In this document: piece after piece, positions 1 through 6,249 of the stretch
Numbering within the stretch: position 1 is the stretch's first letter
Layout of the letters: each line of letters starts with the position of its first letter
Assembly (NCBI GenBank): GCA_030833685.1
Contig: JAURGS010000054.1
Location: 1 to 11,635 of the forward strand
From: Rhodoferax sp.
Lineage (GTDB): Bacteria; Pseudomonadota; Gammaproteobacteria; Burkholderiales; Burkholderiaceae_C
Direction: 5' to 3'
Length of the DNA: 11,635 nucleotides
Translations under genes and position numbers: made by a program
The notes under the pieces: model-generated
Seen by the model: the letters and a program-made list of their open reading frames with translations, nothing else
Databases searched by the model: none
What the model was told of the DNA's origin: nothing

Positions 1-333
1 GATGCTGTCAGCAAAATCAGCACGGATGGTTCCTGCTGCCGCCTTTTTAGGATCGGTAGCACCCATCAGCTCACGGTTCTTCAAAATCGCGTTCTCGCCC
101 TCCAGGACCTGAATCATGACGGGGCCCGAAATCATGAATGACACCAGGTCTTTGAAGAACGGGCGCGCAGCGTGCACAGCGTAGAAGGCCTCGGCTTCGC
201 GCTGAGACAGATGGGTCAATTTGGCGGCGACGATTTTCAAGCCGGCAGCCTCAAAACGGGCGTAGATCTGTCCGATCACATTCTTGGCAACAGCGTCAGG
301 TTTGATGATCGACAGGGTACGTTCAATACTCAT
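1..333 (-). CDS. ndk: Nucleoside diphosphate kinase, C-terminus cut by window edge
   Basis: Transfers the gamma-phosphate of ATP to NDPs through a phosphohistidine, balancing cytoplasmic NTP and dNTP pools. The visible 111 residues begin MSIERTLSIIKPDAV, the classic Ndk N-terminus with the ATP-contacting Lys11. They continue through the conserved AARPFFKDLVSFMISGPV and LMGATDPKKA segments and end at ADFADSI. The family is about 141-143 residues, so roughly 30 are missing, including the catalytic His of the NxxHGSD motif, which should lie just past the left edge. The start is well supported: AGGA at 340-343 sits 6 nt before the ATG. It is the last gene of the rluD-scpB-rluB-ndk run, 69 nt after rluB, with a hairpin in that gap. 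Identity is very secure. Confidence 0.96.
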   Translation of the reverse strand, partial: MSIERTLSIIKPDAVAKNVIGQIYARFEAAGLKIVAAKLTHLSQREAEAFYAVHAARPFFKDLVSFMISGPVMIQVLEGENAILKNRELMGATDPKKAAAGTIRADFADSI

Positions 334-353
334 AAAAATTCCTAAATGAAGTC

Positions 354-379
354 AGGGCTTGGCATTTTTGCCAAGCCTT
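354..379 (+). terminator. Terminator-like hairpin between rluB and ndk, U-rich on the plus strand
   Basis: The arms GGCTTGGC (356-363) and GCCAAGCC (370-377) enclose the loop ATTTTT. Read on the plus strand, a G-U and an A-U pair extend the stem to 10 bp, and TTTGATTTTAG follows, as in an intrinsic terminator. Read on the minus strand, the direction of rluB and ndk, the stem is followed by CTGACTTC and lacks a U-tract. It therefore looks like a stop for antisense transcripts, or a minus-strand leader or processing hairpin just ahead of the ndk ribosome site. The structure is seen in the sequence; the function is inferred. Confidence 0.5.
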
Positions 380-402
380 TGATTTTAGCGCCCAATCACC
401 AC

Positions 403-1599
403 CTAGCGACGCCCACCAGAGGGGCGTCGGGAGCGGCGCGACCCGTCTCCGGGCGGTCGATCACCGACCTGGCGTTGCCGGGAAAAGCTGTCAGCACCAA
501 TGTAGCCCAGTGATGTTTTCATCGGATCGGGTTGGGCAGTGCCTGGCCCAGCCGGTCGGTTGCCATCGCGGCGATCAGACCCGCCCGGGCGACTATTGCC
601 TCTGCCACGTCTTTGCTGCCCATTGGGCCGCTTGCCTGGCCCAGCCCCTGGCTGGCTCCCGCCTGGCTCACCACGCCCGGGGCGAGCACCTTGGGGATTT
701 AAGCGGCGAATGTCAGATTCATCGAGCTCAACCCAGGCGCCCCGCTTAAGCCCCCGAGGCAAAACCACCGCACCGTACCGAATGCGAATTAAGCGACTCA
801 CCGCATGACCGACCGCCTCCATCATCCGGCGTACTTCGCGGTTTCGACCTTCGGAGATCGTGACACGGTACCAGCAGTTCGAACCCTCGCCGCCACCCTC
901 CTCGATCGAACCAAACTGCGCCATACCATCTTCCAAACGCACGCCGTCGAGCAAGCGCTGGCGCTCTTCCGCACTCAAAGCACCTAGCACCCGAACCGCG
1001 TATTCACGCTCCAGGCCAAAACGCGGATGCATGAGCTGATTGGCCAACTCGCCAGAGCTCGAAAACAAAAGCAAGCCTTCGGTATTGATGTCCAGCCGGC
1101 CTACCGACTGCCATTTACCCACCGGCAGTCGCGGAAGTTTGCGAAACACCGTGGGTCGATTCTGCGGGTCATCATGGCTGACCACCTCGCCAGCTGGCTT
1201 GTGGTAGGCCAACACCCTTGGCGGTGGCGGCGCGATCCTCACTTTGATGGGCTTGCCGTTGATCTTGACGTGGTCACCAAATTGAATGCGCTGGCCCACG
1301 TGGGCGGGCTCATTGTTAACGGTGATGCGCCCCTCAAGAATCATCTGCTCCATATCCAAGCGCGACCCCAGCCCAGCCTGCGCCAGCACCTTATGCAGCT
1401 TGGGCGATTCAGGCTGCGCGGGCAATACGCGCTTTTCCGCTGGCGGCACCTCTCTCAACTCTTGCTCGTCGAACGCACCCGAAACAACATCTTCGAAGCG
1501 CAGCGCAGTTGCATCCTGCCCGGCAGCAGGCTCAGTGGGCACTGGCCGCGCCGGATCTGGCTCGATCAGTGGCGGATCGCTCGGTGGCGTGTCATGCAT
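403..1599 (-). CDS. rluB: 23S rRNA pseudouridine(2605) synthase RluB
   Basis: RsuA/RluB-family enzyme isomerising a uridine (U2605 in E. coli) in helix 93 of 23S rRNA. The 398-residue product has an acidic, proline-rich N-terminal extension (about 1-65), an S4 RNA-binding domain (about 67-113, from KLHKVLAQAGLGSR), and the catalytic domain (about 128-295) with GRLDINTEGLLL, Asp170 being the expected catalytic residue. GRNREVRRMMEAVG matches the conserved C-terminal family motif. Residues about 300-398 are a low-complexity Gly/Arg/Pro-rich, strongly basic tail, probably disordered, containing KTSLGYIGADSF. Start: this ATG overlaps the scpB stop by 8 nt and has GGAG 7 nt upstream. In-frame ATGs at 1632 and 1725 are worse, since they lie inside scpB, match no family sequence and lack a well-spaced ribosome site. 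RluE/RsuA are alternatives, but the S4 domain, length and scpB linkage favour RluB. Confidence 0.93.
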   Translation of the reverse strand: MHDTPPSDPPLIEPDPARPVPTEPAAGQDATALRFEDVVSGAFDEQELREVPPAEKRVLPAQPESPKLHKVLAQAGLGSRLDMEQMILEGRITVNNEPAHVGQRIQFGDHVKINGKPIKVRIAPPPPRVLAYHKPAGEVVSHDDPQNRPTVFRKLPRLPVGKWQSVGRLDINTEGLLLFSSSGELANQLMHPRFGLEREYAVRVLGALSAEERQRLLDGVRLEDGMAQFGSIEEGGGEGSNCWYRVTISEGRNREVRRMMEAVGHAVSRLIRIRYGAVVLPRGLKRGAWVELDESDIRRLNPQGARPGRGEPGGSQPGAGPGKRPNGQQRRGRGNSRPGGSDRRDGNRPAGPGTAQPDPMKTSLGYIGADSFSRQRQVGDRPPGDGSRRSRRPSGGRR

Positions 1600-2254
1600 G
1601 CTGGCTCTCCGAGGCCTCAGGGTTTTGTTCATCCCCTTGAGGGCTAAGCAATTCCAACTCGGGCGAGGTGTCAGGCTGTGCAGCAGCGTCTGCCAAGGAC
1701 AGGCCAGCACCTGCCAGGGCATCAAGCGCCTCTTGCCCCGTCAAAGGGGCGTGTAGTTCGGGCAATTCGGCCAGGGACTGCAACCCCATATCGTCCAAAA
1801 ATTGACGGGTTGTTGCCAGCAAGGCCGGACGGCCCACTGTTTCACGGTGGCCGATCGCCTCGATCCAACCGCGATCTTCCAGTTGCTTGATGGTCAGCGA
1901 ATTAACCGCCACACCGCGAATATCTTCGATGTCACCGCGGGTGACCGGCTGTTTATAGGCAATGATGGCTAGGGTTTCCAGCGTGGCTCGCGCGTATTTG
2001 GGCGGTTTTTCGGGGTGTAGCCGTTCCAGGTAAGGCATCAATTCAGGGCGACTCTGAAAGCGCCACCCACTTGCCAGGGCGACCAGCTCCACGCCTTTAT
2101 CAGCCCAGTCCTGCTGTAATTCGGTCAGCAGCGCCTCGACCTGCTGGGCCTGTTCCTCTTGCACAAAGAGAAGCCGCAAATCAGAGACTGTCAACGGCTG
2201 TTGCGCGCATATAAGAGCCGTCTCGAGAACGCTCTTGGCATCCAAGGCTTTCAT
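1592..2254 (-). CDS. scpB: Segregation and condensation protein B (ScpB)
   Basis: Kleisin-associated subunit of the Smc-ScpAB condensin, which compacts and segregates the chromosome. The 220 residues comprise two winged-helix domains. The first spans about 1-80 (LDAKSVLETALICAQQPLT onward). The second spans about 85-160 and holds the ScpB signature: LETLAIIAYKQPVTRGDIEDIRG, then KQLEDRGWIEAIGHRETVGRP and FLDDMGL. Residues 165-220 are an acidic, Ala/Pro-rich tail of low conservation. The start MKALDAKSVLETAL fits the family; its ribosome site is weak (AGGA 11 nt away at 2266-2269). The 3' end overlaps rluB by 8 nt, matching the widespread scpB-rluB pairing. No scpA is next to it; I recall scpA lying elsewhere in Burkholderiales, so this is not evidence of loss. 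Confidence 0.94.
   Translation of the reverse strand: MKALDAKSVLETALICAQQPLTVSDLRLLFVQEEQAQQVEALLTELQQDWADKGVELVALASGWRFQSRPELMPYLERLHPEKPPKYARATLETLAIIAYKQPVTRGDIEDIRGVAVNSLTIKQLEDRGWIEAIGHRETVGRPALLATTRQFLDDMGLQSLAELPELHAPLTGQEALDALAGAGLSLADAAAQPDTSPELELLSPQGDEQNPEASESQHA
1607..1610 (-). promoter_or_regulatory. Ribosome binding site that decides the rluB start
   Basis: GGAG on the minus strand lies 7 nt before the ATG at 1599, inside the last codons of scpB. It selects that ATG over the in-frame ATGs at 1632 and 1725, and it implies translational coupling between scpB and rluB. Confidence 0.6.
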
Positions 2255-2346
2255 CTTCGGATCATTCCTAAGCTCGGCCTTAGCGGCCAGACTGATGGTT
2301 CGACGCTTCTGCTCGCGAGCCTGATTGCCCGCACTGCGCCTGGAAA

Positions 2347-2365
2347 CAGACCGCCAACGGGTCTG
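2347..2365 (-). terminator. Weak terminator-like hairpin after rluD
   Basis: Directly after the rluD stop codon, the arms CAGACC and GGTCTG (2347-2352 and 2360-2365) enclose a 7-nt loop. On the minus strand only TTT follows, so termination would be partial at best and readthrough into scpB is likely. Confidence 0.35.
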
Positions 2366-3316
2366 CTAAAACATGGTCGGATTGTACCGGAGCGACAGCG
2401 TCTCCAAGGCCGCTTGCATATCGCCTGGCAGATCGGCGCTGAATTGCAGATACCGACCCGTCAGGGGATGATCAAAAGCCAGGTGTCGGGCGTGCAAAGC
2501 CTGGCGACGCAAGCCTGCTGTTACGCGCCCGCCGTAGAGCGCATCTGCAACCAAGGGATAACCCATACTGGCCAGATGCACCCTTATTTGGTGGGTGCGC
2601 CCCGTGTGCAACGAACACCCCAGTAAGCTGCACTGGTCTGTGGCGTCTAATAATTGAACGTCGGTTCGAGCCATCTTGCCAGCTTGACGCTCGAGATCCA
2701 CCACCGCCATTCGCAAGCGGTTTGCGGGATCCCGGCCAATGGGCTTATCGATACAAACAGTGGGCGACAGTCGCCAGGCGCCATGCACAAGCGCAAGGTA
2801 CTGGCGCTTGACCTCGCGCAACGCAATGGCCTGCACCAGTCGATCCATGACAAGGCGGTTGCGCGCAACCACCATCAGCCCGCTGGTATCTTTATCCAAC
2901 CGGTGCACGATGCCAGCCCGGGGCACCTCAAAGGCGCCGGCGTCTCGCCACAGCAAGGCATTCATCAGCGTGCCAGACCAGTTCCCCGGTGCGGGGTGCA
3001 CCACCATGCCAGCCGGCTTGTTTACCACCAGCAGATGTTCGTCCTCGTACACGATATCTAGCGCAATTTGCTCGGCCCGAAACGCCTGACTTTGTGCTGT
3101 GGGGCGTAAGTGAAGCAAGACCGAATCACCTAGCTTGGCCTTGCTGGCACAGCGCGTGACGACACGCCCATTCACGCTGACATCCCCAGCTTCAATCAGC
3201 TGTTGGAGGTAGCTGCGTGAAAATTCTGGCGCAACAGTTTGCAGGGCGACATCAAGTCGTTTGCCGTGCAGCTGAAGGTCAAAGGCATGCAGTCGGGTTT
3301 CTACTTCCGCTGTCAT
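2366..3316 (-). CDS. rluD: 23S rRNA pseudouridine(1911/1915/1917) synthase RluD
   Basis: RluA-family synthase modifying helix 69 of 23S rRNA, important for ribosome assembly. The 316-residue product has an N-terminal S4 domain (about 17-65, GKRLDVAL ... SRSYLQQLIEAGDVSVNG) and a catalytic domain with LLVVNKPAGMVVHP at about 95-108. The family signature HRLDKDTSGLMVVA follows at 138-151, with Asp141 the expected catalytic residue. HTGRTHQIRVHLASMGYPLVADALYGG gives the conserved C-terminal block. Start: a longer frame opens at 3385, but its ATG has no ribosome site and sits 12 nt from bamD. The ATG at 3316 places 17 residues before GKRLD, as in E. coli RluD, and has an AAGGCGGG purine stretch upstream. 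The divergent bamD arrangement is typical of proteobacteria. The gene usually next to rluD, pgeF, is absent. Confidence 0.93.
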   Translation of the reverse strand: MTAEVETRLHAFDLQLHGKRLDVALQTVAPEFSRSYLQQLIEAGDVSVNGRVVTRCASKAKLGDSVLLHLRPTAQSQAFRAEQIALDIVYEDEHLLVVNKPAGMVVHPAPGNWSGTLMNALLWRDAGAFEVPRAGIVHRLDKDTSGLMVVARNRLVMDRLVQAIALREVKRQYLALVHGAWRLSPTVCIDKPIGRDPANRLRMAVVDLERQAGKMARTDVQLLDATDQCSLLGCSLHTGRTHQIRVHLASMGYPLVADALYGGRVTAGLRRQALHARHLAFDHPLTGRYLQFSADLPGDMQAALETLSLRYNPTMF

Positions 3317-3335
3317 ATCCGGCCCGCCTTCGCTC

Positions 3336-3364
3336 TCTTCAGCATCTGGGACCACCGATATAAT
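3336..3364 (+). promoter_or_regulatory. Candidate sigma-70 promoter for bamD
   Basis: A perfect TATAAT lies at 3359-3364. A poor -35 (TCTTCA, 3/6 matches) lies at 3336-3341 with a 17-nt spacer. Transcription would start near 3371 and give a leader of about 27 nt before the bamD ATG at 3398. The -10 box falls between the preferred rluD start (3316) and bamD, as expected for a divergent control region. A confident rluD promoter on the opposite strand was not found. Confidence 0.45.
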
Positions 3365-3397
3365 CGCCAAGGATTTATTCACCATTTGTTGTTGCCA

Positions 3398-4204
3398 ATG
3401 CCAAGACTCCGATTATCCCCCGCCCTCTTTGTGATGGTGGCAGTCTTGGCCGTGTCGGTCGTAGGCTGCTCGTCAACACCCAGTGACCCAACAGCGGGCT
3501 GGAGCCCCAACCGTATCTATGCCGAAGCCAAAGATGAGCTGAGCGCAGGCGGCTACGAGAAAGCTATTCCACTTTTCGACAAGCTTGAAGGGCGTGCTGC
3601 TGGCACACCTTTGGCGCAGCAGGCACAGCTGGACAAAGCTTACGCCCAGTACAAGAATGGTGACACGGCACTGGCCATTGCGACATTGGATCGGTTCATC
3701 AAACAACATCCAGCCAGCCCAGCCCTAGATTACGCCTTGTATCTCAAAGGCGTCATCAATTTCAATGACGACCTCGGCTTGCTCTCTGGCCTTACCCGCC
3801 AAGACCTCTCCGAGCGCGATCAAAAAGCAGCCAAGGATTCCTATGAGTCCTTTCGCGAATTGGTTGGCCGTTTTCCAAAGTCGCGCTACGCAGAAGATGC
3901 GACAGCGCGCATGCGCCACATTGTGAATATGTTGGCCAAATCTGAGGTCAATGTTGCCCGGTACTACTACACCCGCGGGGCCTACGTGGCCGCCATCAAC
4001 CGGGCACAAGCTGCGATTAAAGACTACGATGGCGTCCCAATTCTGGAAGAAGCGCTTTACATCCTGATGCAGTCATACGATGCGCTGGGTATGCCCCAGT
4101 TGCGCGACGACACCAAGCGGATCCTGTTGAAAAACTATCCACAGACCGTTTTTCTGAGCCCAGGCGGCAAGCCCGCTGGCTCGCCCTGGTGGAAACTCTG
4201 GTAG
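3398..4204 (+). CDS. bamD: Outer membrane assembly lipoprotein BamD (ComL)
   Basis: Essential TPR lipoprotein of the BAM complex, which inserts beta-barrel proteins into the outer membrane. It is anchored to the inner leaflet of that membrane and binds BamA. The 268-residue precursor has a lipoprotein signal peptide: MPRLRL, a hydrophobic core at about 7-22, and lipobox VVGC with Cys24 lipidated; Ser25 follows, with no inner-membrane retention Asp. Tandem TPR helices follow (about 38-240), including YEKAIPLFDKLE, DTALAIATLDRFIKQHP, YALYLKGVINF and the BamD-typical VNMLAKSEVNVARYYYTRGAYVAAINRA. The frame is open further upstream, but only this ATG gives a sensible signal peptide. No good Shine-Dalgarno precedes it; AAGGA at 3369-3373 would better serve an in-frame TTG at 3386, adding four residues. 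It is probably co-transcribed with the phosphatase gene 3 nt downstream. Confidence 0.95.
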   Translation: MPRLRLSPALFVMVAVLAVSVVGCSSTPSDPTAGWSPNRIYAEAKDELSAGGYEKAIPLFDKLEGRAAGTPLAQQAQLDKAYAQYKNGDTALAIATLDRFIKQHPASPALDYALYLKGVINFNDDLGLLSGLTRQDLSERDQKAAKDSYESFRELVGRFPKSRYAEDATARMRHIVNMLAKSEVNVARYYYTRGAYVAAINRAQAAIKDYDGVPILEEALYILMQSYDALGMPQLRDDTKRILLKNYPQTVFLSPGGKPAGSPWWKLW

Positions 4205-4207
4205 ACG

Positions 4208-4975
4208 ATGAGCGCTAAGGGCTACCGCCTGTCGGCCTCGACGGGCATTCACAAGGGTGACCGACCCTACCAGCAGGACCAGGTTGCCATTCTGAGCCAC
4301 CCCCGCGCCAAAGGCTGTGTTTTGGTGGTGGTTGCAGATGGAATGGGCGGGCGCAGTGGCGGACGCAAGGCGTCGGATCAAGTGATCATGACCGCCAAAC
4401 AGCTATTCGAGCGTTACGACCCACAAACCGATGACGCCGAGTTTGCCCTTCGCCAGATCGTCAACGAGGCTCATACCGTGATCCGGCTGACGGCCATTTC
4501 TGCCGAACAAGAGCCGCACAGCACATTGGCGGCGTACATCATTAACCCAGCGGGGGACTGCCACTGGGCTCACTCCGGGGACTCCCGGATTTATCACTTT
4601 CATGGCGAGCAATTGGTCAAGCGCACCATGGATCATTCCTACGTGCAAATGCTGGTTGACCGTGGTGAGCTGGCGGCCTCAGAGGCCAACGATCACCCGA
4701 AATCCAATATTTTGCTGGGTTGCTTGGGTGCAGATGAAGACCCCAAAATCAGTTGTCACTTCATGCCTGAACTCAAGGTTGGCGACACCTTGATTGCCTG
4801 CAGTGACGGCGTATGGCATTACTTTACAGATGCCGAACTCGGCAAGGTCTTGAGCATGCTCGCGCCCCGGGAGGCCAGCGAATTTCTCATCGAGAAAGCG
4901 CGCCAGAGAGCCCGCGGTGCCGGTGACAACTTATCCCTGGCCATCATCAAGATCGAAGCCAGGGAATCTGCCTGA
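4208..4975 (+). CDS. PP2C-family Ser/Thr protein phosphatase
   Basis: Metal-dependent phosphatase of the PPM/PP2C superfamily, expected to remove phosphate from Ser/Thr residues with two Mn/Mg ions. The 255 residues are one PP2C domain and little else. Candidate metal-site motifs are visible: Asp24 (YQQDQ), ADGMGG (43-48), SGDSRIYH (123-130), CSDGVW (198-203) and GDNLSLAI (239-246). The stretch DHSYVQMLVDRGELAASEANDHPKSNILLGCLG matches the flap and helix region of bacterial PstP/Stp-type enzymes. The usual GTT of motif 4 reads HST (104-106). No signal peptide or membrane segment, so it is cytoplasmic. It starts 3 nt after the bamD stop with only a weak ribosome site, suggesting coupling. No Hanks-type kinase lies in the window, so its substrate is unknown. 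The family is certain; the partner is not. Confidence 0.9.
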   Translation: MSAKGYRLSASTGIHKGDRPYQQDQVAILSHPRAKGCVLVVVADGMGGRSGGRKASDQVIMTAKQLFERYDPQTDDAEFALRQIVNEAHTVIRLTAISAEQEPHSTLAAYIINPAGDCHWAHSGDSRIYHFHGEQLVKRTMDHSYVQMLVDRGELAASEANDHPKSNILLGCLGADEDPKISCHFMPELKVGDTLIACSDGVWHYFTDAELGKVLSMLAPREASEFLIEKARQRARGAGDNLSLAIIKIEARESA

Positions 4976-5078
4976 GGATGCTGTAGGAGACGGCGTTTTC
5001 TACCGTCGTGAAGCGCAGAGACGCAGACGCTCCATTTGTACTTTCGATAGCCGCTGTGCCGGGTCCCGCGCGACGCCA

Positions 5079-6179
5079 TCAGGTCAGATCGGTGGCAACC
5101 TCTCTTCGAGGCAGCGCCAGGTAAGCAGCAGAGCTCATCTCCTTGAGCCGAGAGGCGGTTCTGGCGAACTCATTGACCATCTGTCCTTCGGTATAGAGCT
5201 GGTCAGCCTCCACTTGGGCCGACATGATGAGTTTGACGCGCCGGTCATAAAAAACATCGATCAACCAGGTGAATCGCCTGGCCTCAGAGGCCATGCGTGG
5301 CGTCATCTGCGGCACGTCGCTCAGCAAGACCGTGTGAAACTGGCTGGCAATTTCCAAATAATCGTTCTGCGAGCGCGGGCCAGCGCACAGCGTTTTAAAG
5401 TCAAACCAGACCACGCCTCCAGAGCGATGCAGCGCCGCGATCTGCCTGGCCTCGATATGCAGAACCGGATCATCCTCCGAGGGCTCCCTCAGCCGCTCAT
5501 AGGCCCGTCTCATTTCCACCTGTGCGGTCGCGTCCAGTGGCCAGTGGTACGTGGTGATTTGTGACAGGGCAAGGCTTCGGTAATCGGTACCATCGTCAAC
5601 GTTCATGACGTCCATCTGCGCTTTAATCAGGGCAATCGCGGGCAAGAAACGCTCGCGCTGAAGCCCATTCGGATACAAATCATCCGGGTGGTAATTCGAT
5701 GTCGCCGCAAAACCAACTCCGCGCTGAAAAAGCGCATCGAGCAAGCGATGCAAAATCATGGCATCGGTGATGTCTGAGACATGAAATTCATCGAAGCAGA
5801 TCAATTTATGGCGTTGCGCAATACCGTCAGCCAAGCGATCCAGGGGATCGGCAACTCCTTTGAGCGAGGTCAGTTCACGATGTACTTCGCGCATGAATTC
5901 ATGGAAATGCAGTCGCGTTTTTCGGTTGAGTGGAATCTCAGCAAAAAACAAATCCATCAGAAAACTTTTGCCACGCCCAACACCACCGTGCAGGTAAACA
6001 CCCCGCGGCGTATCCGGATGATGAATTAGTTTTTTAAGTGCATTGCCTCGCTTTTGTTTGAACGCCGCCCACTCCTGTGCACGCGTATCGAGCAAGTCCA
6101 CCGCCGCCAGTTGTGCCCGGTCCGCTCGGTAGCCCCGCAGCGTCAATTCGCGTTCGTAAGCTTTTTTGACGGACAACAT
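5079..6179 (-). CDS. zapE: ZapE/AFG1-family cell-division ATPase
   Basis: P-loop ATPase of the AFG1/ZapE family. E. coli ZapE associates with FtsZ rings and is needed for division under stress; eukaryotic AFG1/LACE1 acts in mitochondrial protein quality control. The 366 residues match the family (375 in E. coli). YLHGGVGRGKSFLMD holds Walker A (Gly65-Ser72), HFHEFMREVH follows at 91-100, Walker B is LICFDEFHVSD (126-136), and FAATSNYHPDDLYPNGLQRERFLP (157-180) is the sensor/family block. FTWLIDVFYDRRVKLI near the C-terminus is also typical. No transmembrane or targeting segment is seen. The gene lies 70 nt after lpdA on the same strand, last of the odh cluster as I recall from other betaproteobacteria. 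Its ATG has no obvious Shine-Dalgarno. It faces the phosphatase gene convergently, 103 nt away, with no convincing terminator between them. Confidence 0.92.
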   Translation of the reverse strand: MLSVKKAYERELTLRGYRADRAQLAAVDLLDTRAQEWAAFKQKRGNALKKLIHHPDTPRGVYLHGGVGRGKSFLMDLFFAEIPLNRKTRLHFHEFMREVHRELTSLKGVADPLDRLADGIAQRHKLICFDEFHVSDITDAMILHRLLDALFQRGVGFAATSNYHPDDLYPNGLQRERFLPAIALIKAQMDVMNVDDGTDYRSLALSQITTYHWPLDATAQVEMRRAYERLREPSEDDPVLHIEARQIAALHRSGGVVWFDFKTLCAGPRSQNDYLEIASQFHTVLLSDVPQMTPRMASEARRFTWLIDVFYDRRVKLIMSAQVEADQLYTEGQMVNEFARTASRLKEMSSAAYLALPRREVATDLT

Positions 6180-6233
6180 GGCAGGGCGTTCAGTTCTGAA
6201 GAATCTGGCTGCTCAAGTGCAACAACATCAACG

Positions 6234-6247
6234 CAGGCACATGCCTG
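6234..6247 (-). repeat. Short perfect palindrome after lpdA
   Basis: CAGGCA and TGCCTG flank a 2-nt centre, 2 nt past the lpdA stop codon. No U-run follows on the minus strand, so it is not a textbook terminator. It may form a short stem or be chance. Confidence 0.25.
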
Positions 6248-6249
6248 GC

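Noticed and set aside
1027..1647. Open frame of 206 codons on the plus strand opposite rluB
   Set aside because: It is antisense to the S4 and catalytic domains of rluB, has no family motif, and has no ribosome site or promoter worth citing.
1600..1725. N-terminal extension of rluB from the ATG at 1725
   Set aside because: The extra 42 codons overlap the conserved-frame scpB gene, read MMPWQVLACPWQTLL with no family similarity, and are unnecessary given the well-spaced GGAG before the ATG at 1599.
2251..2265. Four-codon open frame (MIRR) overlapping the scpB start as ATGA
   Set aside because: The only purine-rich motif abuts its ATG with no spacing. Such tiny frames are common by chance.
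4989..5007. Hairpin GACGG/CCGTC in the gap between the convergent PP2C and zapE genes
   Set aside because: A 5-bp stem with a 9-nt loop and no following U-tract on either strand. The nearby AGACGC tandem (5019-5030) is also too short to mean much.
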